The notes under the pieces were generated by a model that ran no database searches, was not told the DNA's origin, and worked only from the letters and a program-made list of their open reading frames with translations. The position numbers and the translations under genes are program-made. Positions 55,297 to 63,811 of a stretch of DNA of 64,000 bases are shown piece after piece; the stretch's first letter is position 1; each line of letters opens with the position of its first letter. Location: contig JBLHKW010000001.1 of the NCBI GenBank assembly GCA_047618565.1, forward strand, positions 114,700-178,699, given 5' to 3'. This DNA comes from JBLHKW01 sp047618565 (lineage in GTDB: Bacteria > Planctomycetota > UBA1135 > GCA-002686595).

Positions 55297-56555
55297 GAGT
55301 TCTGGGGCGTGGCGACCTTGCCGGGTCGCCAGGTGCCGCGGGAGACCGCGGGCTCGAAGTTCGAGAGGTCGGTTGTTCTCATGTCGACGGTGCGTCCGGT
55401 TTCGGCCGACATGTAGCAGGCCGCGAGGATGCGCATGATCTCGTGGCCATCGTGGAAGGTCAGCGCGGGTGTCTTGCGCTGCATGAAAGCCTGCGCGAAG
55501 TGCCGGTTCTCGCCCACGTATCCGTAATGGCTGGTCTCCTCGGGCACGACGGGCATCAGGCCCTGTTCTGCGTTTTGCTTCTCGACCAGGTCCTCGCCCT
55601 CCGTGCCCGTGACGTTGCGCGAGAAGAAGACCGACAGACCCGTGTCGAGGGTGTTGAGCTGCATCGAGTACTCGGGACCGAGCATCTCGAGGCTGTGGCG
55701 CAGGCCGGCTCCGACGAAGCTCCACGAGGTCGTCGACTCCGTCACGATGCGCGCGCCCTGCTCGTCCTCGTAGAGGACCGTCGCGTTCGCGTAATCCTCG
55801 CTGGGGGCCTTGGCGTAGTCGACCTGGGGTCCCATGCGCTGCTTGAGCTGTTCCACGTAGGCTGGCCGGGACCACTTCAGGCAGTCGATGCGCGCCGTGA
55901 CCTCGATCGGCGTCAGGCTCGCACGCGGCTTGCCGGGTTCGGTCAGCATCCAGCGCGCGGTCTCGAGGCCGTGGCACATCATGTCGAGCAACGCACCTCC
56001 GCCCGTCTCCGTTCCCATCCAGAACCACGGCGTGTGTGGGCCCGAGTGCTCTTCGGCGGCGCGCGCGAGATAGGGACGGCCCGCGTTTGCCGCTCCGCGG
56101 CGCCAGATGATCTCCTTCCCGCGCGCGACCGCCGGAACGAAGATCATGTTCTCGAGGTAGCCCGTCGGCACGCCGGCCTCGTCGGCCAGCTCCAGCATGC
56201 GCCGCGCCTCGGCCACGGTGCGCGCGAGTGGTTTCTCGCACGCGATGCCCGCCAGGGGCGTCGAGCGCCGTGCATTGCCGCGCACAACCGCCTCCATGGT
56301 CTCGATGCGCGCGTGGTTGGGACAGTTGATCCAGACCGCATCGATCGCGTCGGATGCTGCGAGCTCTTCGTGGTCCTCGAAGACGACTGCATCGCCGACA
56401 CCGAGCTCACGCGCGTGGTCGGCCAGGGATCGCGAGCTCGCGACCGTCCGGCTGCTGACGCCGCCCAGGTCCACAGCGCGGACATTGACGAGGGACTGGA
56501 CGTGAAAGCGGGCATTGAAGCCCGCTCCGATCATGCCGATGCGGAGACGGTTCAT
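55293..56555 (-). CDS. Gfo/Idh/MocA oxidoreductase, cytoplasmic (first in operon)
   Basis: The 420-residue protein starts directly with the Rossmann fold (LRIGMIGAGFNARFHVQSLVNVRAVDLGGV) and has no signal peptide. AVWINCPNHARIETMEAVVRG then GIACEKPLARTVAEARRMLELADEAGVPTGYLENMIFVPA contains the EKP catalytic Lys. The C-terminal domain has TPWFWMGTETGGGALLDMMCHGLETARWML. It leads a five-gene operon with 4-base overlaps. Being cytoplasmic, it may handle the sugar after uptake, while its two exported partners act outside. It is divergent from the DUF1080 gene, with 152 bases between. Confidence 0.88.
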   Translation of the reverse strand: MNRLRIGMIGAGFNARFHVQSLVNVRAVDLGGVSSRTVASSRSLADHARELGVGDAVVFEDHEELAASDAIDAVWINCPNHARIETMEAVVRGNARRSTPLAGIACEKPLARTVAEARRMLELADEAGVPTGYLENMIFVPAVARGKEIIWRRGAANAGRPYLARAAEEHSGPHTPWFWMGTETGGGALLDMMCHGLETARWMLTEPGKPRASLTPIEVTARIDCLKWSRPAYVEQLKQRMGPQVDYAKAPSEDYANATVLYEDEQGARIVTESTTSWSFVGAGLRHSLEMLGPEYSMQLNTLDTGLSVFFSRNVTGTEGEDLVEKQNAEQGLMPVVPEETSHYGYVGENRHFAQAFMQRKTPALTFHDGHEIMRILAACYMSAETGRTVDMRTTDLSNFEPAVSRGTWRPGKVATPQNS

Positions 56556-56707
56556 GGACGCGGCGTCGTTTCTGGGGTGGCGGGGCGTGCGAACCCACGG
56601 AGTCTACAGTGTCGGTGCGCGTCGGGCAGTCACTTTCGCGGTGGGCTCCCGCTGTGGATACCGTTCCTGTACGCTTCCGCATCTTCGATCTTCATTACGG
56701 TCATACC

Positions 56708-58027
56708 ATGCACTCGACGTATCCGGCCTCGCTCGTCACCGTGTCGCTCCTCGCTACTTTCCATGCGGCCTGCTCCGGTATGCCCCAGGAGCGAGACGAC
56801 TGGCACTCCGTGTTCGATGGCGAGTCGCTCGAGGGTTGGGTGACCAGCGGTGGGCGCTACGATGGCAACGCATCGTGGTCCGTGGAGGACGGAGCCATCA
56901 AGGGCGTCGAGGGCCCCGGTCACGCGGGCGGATTGCTCTACACGGCGCGCGAGTACCGGAATTTCGAGATCGAGCTCGATGCGAACATCACGTACCCCTT
57001 CGACTCGGGCATCTTCTGCCGCATGGCACCCGAGGGCAGGGGCGCGCAGGTCACCCTCGACTATCGACCTGGCGGCGAGGTCGGCGGCATCTACTCCGAC
57101 GGCTGGTACTACCACAATCCCGCCGGCTCGCCGCTCTATGTGCGCGGCGCGTGGAATCACTTCCGGGTGCGTTGCGTGGGCGAGCCCATGCACATCACCG
57201 TCTGGATGAACGGCGACCTGCTGACCGACTACCGCATTCCGGAGGACAGCGGCGGCTTCGCGCCGACGGGCAAGATCGGACTGCAGGTACACGGTTCGCG
57301 GGATGATCCTGCCGGCAGCAACGTGCGCTTCAAGAACCTGCGGGTGCGGGAGTTGTCGAGCGAGGCGGGCACCTATTTTACTGCGGCCGAGGACGGCATT
57401 CTGGCCCTGAGCGAGGAAGGTGAGCGCGCGGGCTGGCGCTCGCTCTTCAACGGGAGGGATCTCACCGGTTGGGAGGCTGCGGACCAGGGCACTGGCTTTC
57501 GAGTTGAAGCGGGAGTGATCTGTTTCGACGCCGCAGGCAACTCGCCCGAGCTGCGCACGCTCGACGACTACACCGACTTCCACCTGCGCCTCGATTTCAA
57601 GACCGAGCGCCTTGCGAACAGCGGCCTCTTCCTGCGCGCGGCCCGCGACGGCAGCAATCCGGCCTACTCCGGTTGCGAGATCCAGATTCTGGATGACTTC
57701 AACTGGGAGCAGGAAACCGGTACGACCCTCACGGATTGGCAGTTCACGGGCAGTCTCTATGGCGCCGTAGCGCCCGCTGTCAAGGATGCCCTGCGGCCGC
57801 TCGGGGAGTGGAACACCTACGAGGTGAACTACCGCGGCTCGCACCTGGTGACGGTGCTGAACGGCAGGACGCTGTACGACGTCGATACCCACGCGCTCGA
57901 TGTCCAGCCCCCTTTTGCGGAACGCGCGGCGGCGGGGTTCATCGGGTTACAGAGGCATGCGCCGGCGGGTGAAATCGAGGGGCCTAGTTACGCCTGGTTC
58001 CGCAACCTGTTCATTCGCCCGTTGTAG
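56708..58027 (+). CDS. Double DUF1080 (3-keto-disaccharide hydrolase) lipoprotein
   Basis: ATG 56708 gives 439 residues with a lipobox signal (SLLATFHAAC). Two DUF1080 domains of the concanavalin-like fold lie in tandem: ~30-220 (DWHSVFDGESLEGWVTSGG, NFEIELDANITYPFDSGIFCR, AWNHFRVRCVGEPMHITVWMNG) and ~240-435 (GWRSLFNGRDLTGWEAADQGTG, DFHLRLDFKTERLANSGLFLRA, EWNTYEVNYRGSHLVTVLNGRTLYD). Members of this family cleave glycosides whose C3 hydroxyl has been oxidised to a ketone. Divergence from an operon of sugar oxidoreductases matches this substrate supply. The two domains differ and may have different specificity. Confidence 0.9.
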   Translation: MHSTYPASLVTVSLLATFHAACSGMPQERDDWHSVFDGESLEGWVTSGGRYDGNASWSVEDGAIKGVEGPGHAGGLLYTAREYRNFEIELDANITYPFDSGIFCRMAPEGRGAQVTLDYRPGGEVGGIYSDGWYYHNPAGSPLYVRGAWNHFRVRCVGEPMHITVWMNGDLLTDYRIPEDSGGFAPTGKIGLQVHGSRDDPAGSNVRFKNLRVRELSSEAGTYFTAAEDGILALSEEGERAGWRSLFNGRDLTGWEAADQGTGFRVEAGVICFDAAGNSPELRTLDDYTDFHLRLDFKTERLANSGLFLRAARDGSNPAYSGCEIQILDDFNWEQETGTTLTDWQFTGSLYGAVAPAVKDALRPLGEWNTYEVNYRGSHLVTVLNGRTLYDVDTHALDVQPPFAERAAAGFIGLQRHAPAGEIEGPSYAWFRNLFIRPL

Positions 58028-58089
58028 CCCGCCGCACGAGATCCCAGCAAGCTTGCGCCCGCCTGCCTGACGCGGGGCGTGTGAGACAA

Positions 58090-58118
58090 ATGCATGTCCA
58101 TGTAACACGGACATGCAT
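58090..58118. promoter_or_regulatory. 10-bp perfect inverted repeat, candidate operator
   Basis: ATGCATGTCC (58090-58099) and GGACATGCAT (58109-58118) flank a 9-base spacer, 25 bases before the chosen start of the next gene. The symmetry and 19-base centre-to-centre spacing fit a dimeric regulator site or an mRNA stem. The upstream alternative start ATG 58113 would lie inside the right arm. Confidence 0.5.
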
Positions 58119-58142
58119 GGTTATGTTAGGCTACTGAAAGTC

Positions 58143-60398
58143 ATGGAAACGGTGGTCAAGGGCTTGGCTCTCTTGATGTTCGGCGTTTCTCTACCAGTGA
58201 CTCAGGCTCAGACGGTATCGGTGGCCTCTGTTGATGAGGACGAAGACCGCCTGGCGGCGAGCCACAAGAGAATGGTCGAGCTGCTTCGAGAGATTGACGA
58301 AGCTTCGGATAGAGCGAATATCTACCTCGGTGAGGCGGGTGCTCGCGAAGCCCGAGCGGTGCTTGCTTCGTTGCCCGACAGTGCGCCGCCGAAGAGACGC
58401 TGGAAGCAGCTTTGCCTGGTCGCCTTCCACGAGATGCGGCTCGGAAACCCCGCGCAGGCGATCGTCCATTTTGCCGCGGCGCGCGACCTGCTGCCCGAGC
58501 TCGGGAGCGAGATCCCGGGCAAGGAGGTCACCCAGAGCCTGGTCGATCTGGCGACCGCGCACATGCGCCTGGGGGAGAATCAGAACTGCGTGGCGCACCA
58601 TACGAGCGATAGCTGCGTGATTCCGATCCGTGGATCCGGTGTCTACATCGATCAGGAGGGGCCACGCGCGGCGATCGAGATACTCGAGGAGCTTCTCGAC
58701 CGAAAACCCCGCCATGTCGTGGCCAAGTGGCTGCTCAACCTCGCCTATCAGACGGTTGGCGAGTGGCCGGACCAGGTCCCGGAGGCCTACCTCGCGCCAG
58801 AGGGAGTCTTCACGTCGGACGAGGAGTTCCCGCGCTTCGTGGACATTGCACCGGGGCTCGGGCTGAACACCTTCAACAACTGCGGCGGCGCCATCGCGGA
58901 TGATTTCGACGCGGACGGGCTGTACGACATCCTCGCGTCCACCTGGCATTCGGGTGACCCGCTGCGTTTCTTCAAGAACAACGGTGATGGGACATTCACC
59001 GACCGGACCGTTGAAGCTGGCCTTTCGGAGCTGCTGGGCGGGCTCAACCTGCTCCAGGCCGATTACGACAACGACGGCGACCTCGACGTCTTCGTGCTGC
59101 GCGGCGCCTGGTTGCGAGAGCGCGGGCGTCACCCGAATTCGCTCCTGCGCAACGACGGAACCGGCAAATTTATCGACGTGACCTTCTACGCGGGGCTGGG
59201 TGACGTGCACTACCCGACCCAGACGGCGAGCTGGGGCGACTACGACAACGATGGCGACCTGGATCTGTACGTGGGTAACGAGAACTCGCCGGCCATCCGG
59301 GCTGCCAGCCAGCTATTCGAGAACAACGGTGACGGCACCTTCGTGGATGTGGCGGAGCGCGCAGGCGTCCAGAACTTCCACTTCGCCAAGGCGGTTCACT
59401 GGGGCGACTACGACGGGGACCGCTATCTCGACCTCTACGTGTCCAACGAGGGAGAGCCCAACCGGCTTTATCACAACAACGGCGACGGAACCTTCGCGGA
59501 CGTCGCCTCGAAGCTCGGCGTATCGGGGCCTCTCAAGAGCTTCCCGGCCTGGTTCTGGGACTTTGACAACGACGGCTGTCTCGACATCTACGTCACCAGC
59601 AATTGCTGGACTGCGCGTCCGGTCGCTGCGAGCTACTTCAAGGCCGCAACCAAGGAGGAGGTCAACTGCCTGTATCGCGGCGATGGCGCCGGCGGCTTCG
59701 AGGACGTCGCCGAGCAGATGGGGCTCACACTGATCAACCTCCCGATGGGGTCCAATTTCGGCGACATCGACAACGATGGCTTTCTCGACTTCTATCTCGG
59801 GACAGGCTATCCGCAGTTCGACGGTTTGATGCCGAACGTCATGTACTGGAACCGAGGCGGGAAACGATTCGCCGACGTCACCGTGCCGAGCGGCCTCGGG
59901 CATCTCCAGAAGGGCCACGCCGTGGCCTTTGCCGACTTCGACCGCGATGGAGATCAGGACATCTTCATGCAGATGGGAGGCGCGTTCCCGGGCGACGCCT
60001 TCGGCGATGCCCTTTTCGAGAATCCTGGCTTCGGGAACCACTGGATCCAGGTGCGCCTCGTCGGAACGAAGTCCAACCGTTCTGGCATGGGGGCACGCAT
60101 TCACTGTCGAATCACCGAGGGCGAGGTTTCGCGCTCGGTCTACCGGCACGTTAACAGCGGCGCAACGTTCGGTGGCAACCCGCTCACCCAGATGATCGGC
60201 CTGGGGCAAGCTGAGAAGATCGACCTGCTCGAGGTCTACTGGCCGACGAGCGACGTGACCCAGACGCTGCGTGACGTAGCTGCAGACCAGCTCATCGAGA
60301 TCACCGAGAAGATTCCTGCGGTGATCGAGGCCAGCGCGCCGGCCCCGACAAAACCTGCCGACAAGGCCGGGACAGCCGAACACCGCGGAGACCTGTAG
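58143..60398 (+). CDS. CRTAC1-like exported FG-GAP / ASPIC-UnbV protein
   Basis: ATG 58143 begins a signal peptide (METVVKGLALLMFGVSLPVTQA) and gives 751 residues; ATG 58113 would add ten residues and start inside an inverted repeat. Residues ~25-225 are TPR-like helices (KQLCLVAFHEMRLGNPAQAIVHFAAARDLLPEL). Seven FG-GAP blades follow at ~240-640, each with a calcium-binding Asp motif (DDFDADGLYDIL, DYDNDGDLDVFV, DYDNDGDLDLYV, DFDRDGDQDIFM). The C-terminus is ASPIC/UnbV (WIQVRLVGTKSNRSGMGARIHCRI, IDLLEVYWPTSDVTQTL). These proteins are extracellular or cell-surface and probably bind proteins or glycans. The gene follows the DUF1080 gene by 115 bases. Confidence 0.9.
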   Translation: METVVKGLALLMFGVSLPVTQAQTVSVASVDEDEDRLAASHKRMVELLREIDEASDRANIYLGEAGAREARAVLASLPDSAPPKRRWKQLCLVAFHEMRLGNPAQAIVHFAAARDLLPELGSEIPGKEVTQSLVDLATAHMRLGENQNCVAHHTSDSCVIPIRGSGVYIDQEGPRAAIEILEELLDRKPRHVVAKWLLNLAYQTVGEWPDQVPEAYLAPEGVFTSDEEFPRFVDIAPGLGLNTFNNCGGAIADDFDADGLYDILASTWHSGDPLRFFKNNGDGTFTDRTVEAGLSELLGGLNLLQADYDNDGDLDVFVLRGAWLRERGRHPNSLLRNDGTGKFIDVTFYAGLGDVHYPTQTASWGDYDNDGDLDLYVGNENSPAIRAASQLFENNGDGTFVDVAERAGVQNFHFAKAVHWGDYDGDRYLDLYVSNEGEPNRLYHNNGDGTFADVASKLGVSGPLKSFPAWFWDFDNDGCLDIYVTSNCWTARPVAASYFKAATKEEVNCLYRGDGAGGFEDVAEQMGLTLINLPMGSNFGDIDNDGFLDFYLGTGYPQFDGLMPNVMYWNRGGKRFADVTVPSGLGHLQKGHAVAFADFDRDGDQDIFMQMGGAFPGDAFGDALFENPGFGNHWIQVRLVGTKSNRSGMGARIHCRITEGEVSRSVYRHVNSGATFGGNPLTQMIGLGQAEKIDLLEVYWPTSDVTQTLRDVAADQLIEITEKIPAVIEASAPAPTKPADKAGTAEHRGDL

Positions 60399-60436
60399 CG
60401 CGGCCTGATCGGGCTCATGCGCGCTCGCAGGGTGAG

Positions 60437-61489
60437 TCAGTTCGTGAGGGTAATCTTGCTCAGCCCGCGCGGGGCGTCCGGGTCGAGCCCCTTGACCCTC
60501 GCCAGGGCGCCAGCCAGCAGCTGCCCGGCCACAACACCTGCGATCGGGGAAATCCACTCGGGCATGCTGGGCAGCTTGATGGCGACCTCCGCTCGCGACA
60601 GGATCTTCTCGCTGTCGGTGATGGCGATGAGCCGTGCGCGACGACTGTCGACCGTTTCAAGGATCCTCGCCACGTCAGGCTCGGTGCGGCCCCCGGGGGC
60701 GACGACGACGACCGGGAAGTCGGCGCCAATCATCGCGACCGGGCCGTGGAACAGGTCAGCCATGGAATATGGCTCGGCGACGACGTAGCTGGTTTCCTTG
60801 ATCTTGAGTCCGGTCTCGAATGCGGTCGAATAGTTGTAGCCGCGCCCGATGATGCACAGGTGCTGGATCTGCTTGAACGCGTCGAGCCCCGCAATGGTCG
60901 AGTTCCCATCGATCGTTGCCTGGACGAGATCGGGCACCCGGTCCAGGTCCGCCCAGCGCGCCTCGTCACCTTCCATGGCCACGCTGATCATCGCGATCGC
61001 CATCAACTCCGCCGTGGTCGTCTTGGTTGCCGCAACCGCCAGTTCCGCCCCCGCGCGTAGTTGCACCGTGTGCTCACTTGCCCTGGCGAGGGGAGACTCG
61101 GGGTCGTTGGTGAGCGCTACCGTGAGAGCGCCCTGCTTCTTCGCCGCATCGATGACGCCGACGATGTCGGGCGATTGGCCCGACTGGCTGACACCGATGG
61201 CGAGCGACCCGGCCATGTCGGGCGCGGTCCCGTAGAGGCTGACGATGCTCGGCGCAGCCAATGCGCAGGTCAATCTGTTATGGATACCGAAGACGTACTG
61301 TCCGTAGCGAGCGGCGTTGTCGGAGCTGCCCCGTGCGGCGAAGAGGCCGTAAGCCGGTCGTGCCTGCTTGATGCCCTCGGCCAGTGCCTCGACCTCCGCG
61401 CGACCTTCCGTCAGAAGGCGCCGTAGAACGTCGGGCTGTTCACGGATCTCGGACTGGTAGGCAGATACGGGGGCCATGGCGCCTGCCAT
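60437..61489 (-). CDS. Double-SIS sugar-phosphate isomerase/deaminase (AgaS/GlmS-C-like)
   Basis: The start at 61489 or 61477 gives about 350 residues without the GlmS glutaminase domain; the frame to 61828 is not protein-like. The first SIS domain has ARGSSDNAARYGQYVFG and AIGVSQSGQSPDIVGVIDAAKKQGALTVALTNDPESPLA, then ATKTTTAELMAIAMI. The second has LCIIGRGYNYSTAFETGLKIKETSYVVAEPYSMADLFHGP and VVVVAPGGRTEPDVARIL. The E-C-type GLKIKE helix and the SQSGQS loop are typical of glucosamine-6-phosphate or N-acetylgalactosamine-6-phosphate handling enzymes. Expected reaction: isomerisation or deamination of an amino sugar phosphate in the cytoplasm. It is divergent from the SGNH gene. Confidence 0.88.
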   Translation of the reverse strand: MAGAMAPVSAYQSEIREQPDVLRRLLTEGRAEVEALAEGIKQARPAYGLFAARGSSDNAARYGQYVFGIHNRLTCALAAPSIVSLYGTAPDMAGSLAIGVSQSGQSPDIVGVIDAAKKQGALTVALTNDPESPLARASEHTVQLRAGAELAVAATKTTTAELMAIAMISVAMEGDEARWADLDRVPDLVQATIDGNSTIAGLDAFKQIQHLCIIGRGYNYSTAFETGLKIKETSYVVAEPYSMADLFHGPVAMIGADFPVVVVAPGGRTEPDVARILETVDSRRARLIAITDSEKILSRAEVAIKLPSMPEWISPIAGVVAGQLLAGALARVKGLDPDAPRGLSKITLTN

Positions 61490-61664
61490 TGTAGCGAGGT
61501 GAGTCCCGGACGCACCCTGTGCACCGCGCCGTTCAGCAGGCCAGCGGACCTCAAGAGCGTCCCGTGGCTCCATGCGGTGTGCAGATGGCGTATCCTGTGG
61601 CAGCGGCCGGCGACCGATAGCGCCGAGCTGATTCACGTCTCCGTTGCTCCCGGAAAGAATACCC

Positions 61665-62465
61665 ATGCATGAGTCCAGTTCGTCCGAGACCCACCTGGCT
61701 CGTCGCGACTTCGTGGCCACCCTCGCAACTCTCGGTGGGATCGGAGGTGCCGCCCTGGCGAGCTGCGCGAGCACGCAGCCGCGACACGCGGCCGGCGCTC
61801 GGGGCTCGATCATCTCTACCGGTGACACGGTGCTGTTTCAGGGCGATTCGATCACCGACTCGAGCCGCAGCCGTGAGACTGCCGCCCAGGCGAACACCCA
61901 GTCCGCACTCGGCGGCGGGTACGCCTGGCTGGCTGCCTCGGGACTCCTCGTGGATCGACCCGCGGATCAGCTGTCCATCTACAACCGGGGTATCAGCGGT
62001 CACCGCGTACCCGATCTTGCGGAACGCTGGGAGCGGGACTGCTTGCAGCTCAATCCCGATGTGCTCAGCATCCTCATCGGAGTCAATGACGTCTGGCATG
62101 CGCGCGAGGGCAACTACGTCGGCGACGCCGAGACGTACGCGCAAGCCTTCGACGCCCTGCTCAGCCGTACGCGCGAGGCGCTGCCCGATCTCCAGCTGAT
62201 CATCTGCGAGCCCTTCGTGCTCGAGTGCGGGTCCGTGGATGCGAGCTGGTTCCCTGACTTCGACACCTACCGCGCCGCAGCGAAGCGCATGGCCCGGAAG
62301 CACCGCGCCACCTGGGTACCGTTCCAGGAAATGTTCGACAAGGCCATCCAGTACGCACCGGCCGAGCATTGGGCCGAGGACGGCGTGCACCCTTCGGCCG
62401 CGGGCGCCGCGCTGATGGCCCAGACCTGGCTTCGGGCTACGGAGCACGTCAGCGCGGACGCGTGA
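61665..62465 (+). CDS. SGNH/GDSL hydrolase, Tat-exported lipoprotein
   Basis: ATG 61665 has GGAAAGA upstream and gives 266 residues. The signal combines twin Arg (LARRDFVATLATLGGIGG) and a lipobox (AALASC). The four SGNH blocks are present: VLFQGDSITDSSRS (Ser), YNRGISGHRVPDLAERW (Gly), LSILIGVNDVWHA (Asn) and EDGVHPSAAGAALMA (Asp/His). It should remove acyl or acetyl groups from a cell-surface or polysaccharide substrate. With the SASA esterase it is the second intact deacetylase-type enzyme of the window. Confidence 0.92.
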   Translation: MHESSSSETHLARRDFVATLATLGGIGGAALASCASTQPRHAAGARGSIISTGDTVLFQGDSITDSSRSRETAAQANTQSALGGGYAWLAASGLLVDRPADQLSIYNRGISGHRVPDLAERWERDCLQLNPDVLSILIGVNDVWHAREGNYVGDAETYAQAFDALLSRTREALPDLQLIICEPFVLECGSVDASWFPDFDTYRAAAKRMARKHRATWVPFQEMFDKAIQYAPAEHWAEDGVHPSAAGAALMAQTWLRATEHVSADA

Positions 62466-62530
62466 ACCCATCGCCTGGTCGAGCCGTCGGCGGGTTCATG
62501 GCGCCGACGCTGCTGTGGGCATGGACCTGA

Positions 62531-62944
62531 TCAGATACGCGTATTGAATGACGCGATCGTGGCCAGTCGTAGCAGGTAGTCGCGATCGGCCTGGCTCCAG
62601 TCGCGGCGCTTCGAGCGGCTCTCGCAGCAGATGATTCCCGCGGGTTTGAAGTCGTGATGGACGATGAAGTCGAGCAGCGAGAGGATCCCGTTGGGCTCGA
62701 AGTAGGGCTCGGCCAGTTCCCTGGTCATCGGATGTTCCGTGGCGACGGGCGCGCACACGGTGGTCTCCTCGACGATGCTCTTGAAGTAAACCGGGAAGTC
62801 TGACTCCAGGAGGGACTGTCCGTCCGAGACAGTGTTCGTCAGGGCGTCCAGTGCGAGCAGGCACTCGATCCTGTCCGGGTCGTCCTTGAACTTCCAGATG
62901 CTGACGAGGTCCGCGTCGAGGATCCTTTCTCTGGTGTCCGTCAT
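62531..62944 (-). CDS. Small GAF-domain-like protein
   Basis: ATG 62944 gives 137 residues with no signal peptide. The sequence (RERILDADLVSIWKFKDDPDRIECLLALDALTNTVSDGQSLLESDFPVYFKSI, then AHEPMTRELAEPYFEPNGILSLLDFIVHHDFKPAGIICCESR and DRDYLLRLATIASFN) has the GAF pattern, ending with GIICCESRSKRRDWSQADRDYL. GAF domains bind small ligands or sense redox. It lies 11 bases after the broken sigma gene on the same strand and was probably co-transcribed with it. Confidence 0.75.
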   Translation of the reverse strand: MTDTRERILDADLVSIWKFKDDPDRIECLLALDALTNTVSDGQSLLESDFPVYFKSIVEETTVCAPVATEHPMTRELAEPYFEPNGILSLLDFIVHHDFKPAGIICCESRSKRRDWSQADRDYLLRLATIASFNTRI

Positions 62945-62955
62945 ACGTCCCGCCG

Positions 62956-63604
62956 TCACTCGGGGGAGCCGTCCGGGTCGAGGTCTGCCAGCGCGAGGAT
63001 CAGTCTCTTGCGGGCGCGATGCATCACACCGCGCACGCTCGCAGCCGAGCTCTCGGTCAGGCTGGCAATCGCATCGAAACCGCGTCCCACCACGACGCGC
63101 AGGCGCCAGACCGTCCACTCGCGGTCCTCCAGGTGCTCCCGGCAGAGGCGCAGTAGCTCGGCCGAGCGCGCGCCCTCCGTGGGCATTGTCATCGGGGACG
63201 ACATTTCGGCAAGCAGGGGGTCGCTCTCATCTCGCTCCTCGCCATCGAGGGAGAACACCGAGACTCCTGCGCCACGCTTGGCAGCCGCGAGCCTGCGGTG
63301 GTTGTCCACGAGTACACGTTCCAGGGCAACCTTCAGGGCACGACGCAGAGCACCGCTCTCGCGACCCGCGCGCGCTTCGAACCGGTTCGACGAGAACGCG
63401 CGCCAGAAGACTTTCTACACGACATCCTCGATCGAGGTGTGGCTCTCGATGGCCCTCATCCACGGGTTCCGAGCAGGGCTCGAAAGCAACTCAGGCCGAT
63501 AGCGTTCTACCAGCTCCTGCCCCGCGTCCGTATCGCCCGATGCCCATCCCTTGTGGCACGGAGGAACCCTCGGCCTCAGGGCCGTTCAGGGAATGGGGAG
63601 GCAT
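62956..63604 (-). pseudogene. ECF-type sigma factor gene broken by a TAG and a frameshift
   Basis: Starting at ATG 63604 (MPPHSLNGPEAEGSSVPQG), the frame must shift by one base near 63545 to continue WASGDTDAGQELVERYRPELL, the start of sigma region 2. The frame then reads RAIESHTSIEDVV, TAG at 63415-63417, KVFWRAFSSNRFEAR. The family has Gln after DVV (DVVQEVFWRAF), so CAG became TAG. After the stop the frame is intact to the end: ALKVALERVLVDNHRRLAAA and region 4 LTESSAASVRGVMHRARKRLI. The whole would be about 215 residues. As sequenced it cannot make a full sigma factor, though a GTG at 63309 could make region 4 alone. Confidence 0.75.
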
Positions 63605-63737
63605 GGCGCTTGGGCGAGTCGAGCACTCCGATCGTACGCTGGTTTCAGCAGAGTGCACCCTGCCGCGCTGGCGAGCGTGGGGCAACGGCAGGCGTCGAGC
63701 CTCCGGTGCTCATCTGGATAGTGCGCGGCTGAAATGA

Positions 63738-63773
63738 AACAGGCCGCCTCGCTTGAAGGCGAGGCGGCCTGTT
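63738..63773 (-). terminator. Strong terminator of the 58-residue peptide gene
   Basis: AACAGGCCGCCTCGC (63738-63752) and GCGAGGCGGCCTGTT (63759-63773) form a perfect 15-bp stem with a 6-base loop. On the minus strand it is followed by a T-rich run (TTTCATTT). It lies 38 bases after the stop of the small gene, so that gene is a short monocistronic unit. Confidence 0.85.
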
Positions 63774-63811
63774 CCGTCGACTGGGTACGAGCTCCAGCCT
63801 TTGTTACTGGC

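Noticed and set aside
53977..56241. 754-codon frame extending the second oxidoreductase
   Set aside because: The part above 55296 is an Arg/Gly-rich shadow of the first oxidoreductase. ATG 55296 has a Tat/lipobox signal and a 4-base overlap with the previous stop.
58113..58142. Start of the CRTAC1-like gene at ATG 58113
   Set aside because: That ATG is inside the right arm of a perfect inverted repeat and the added residues spoil the signal peptide. ATG 58143 fits better.
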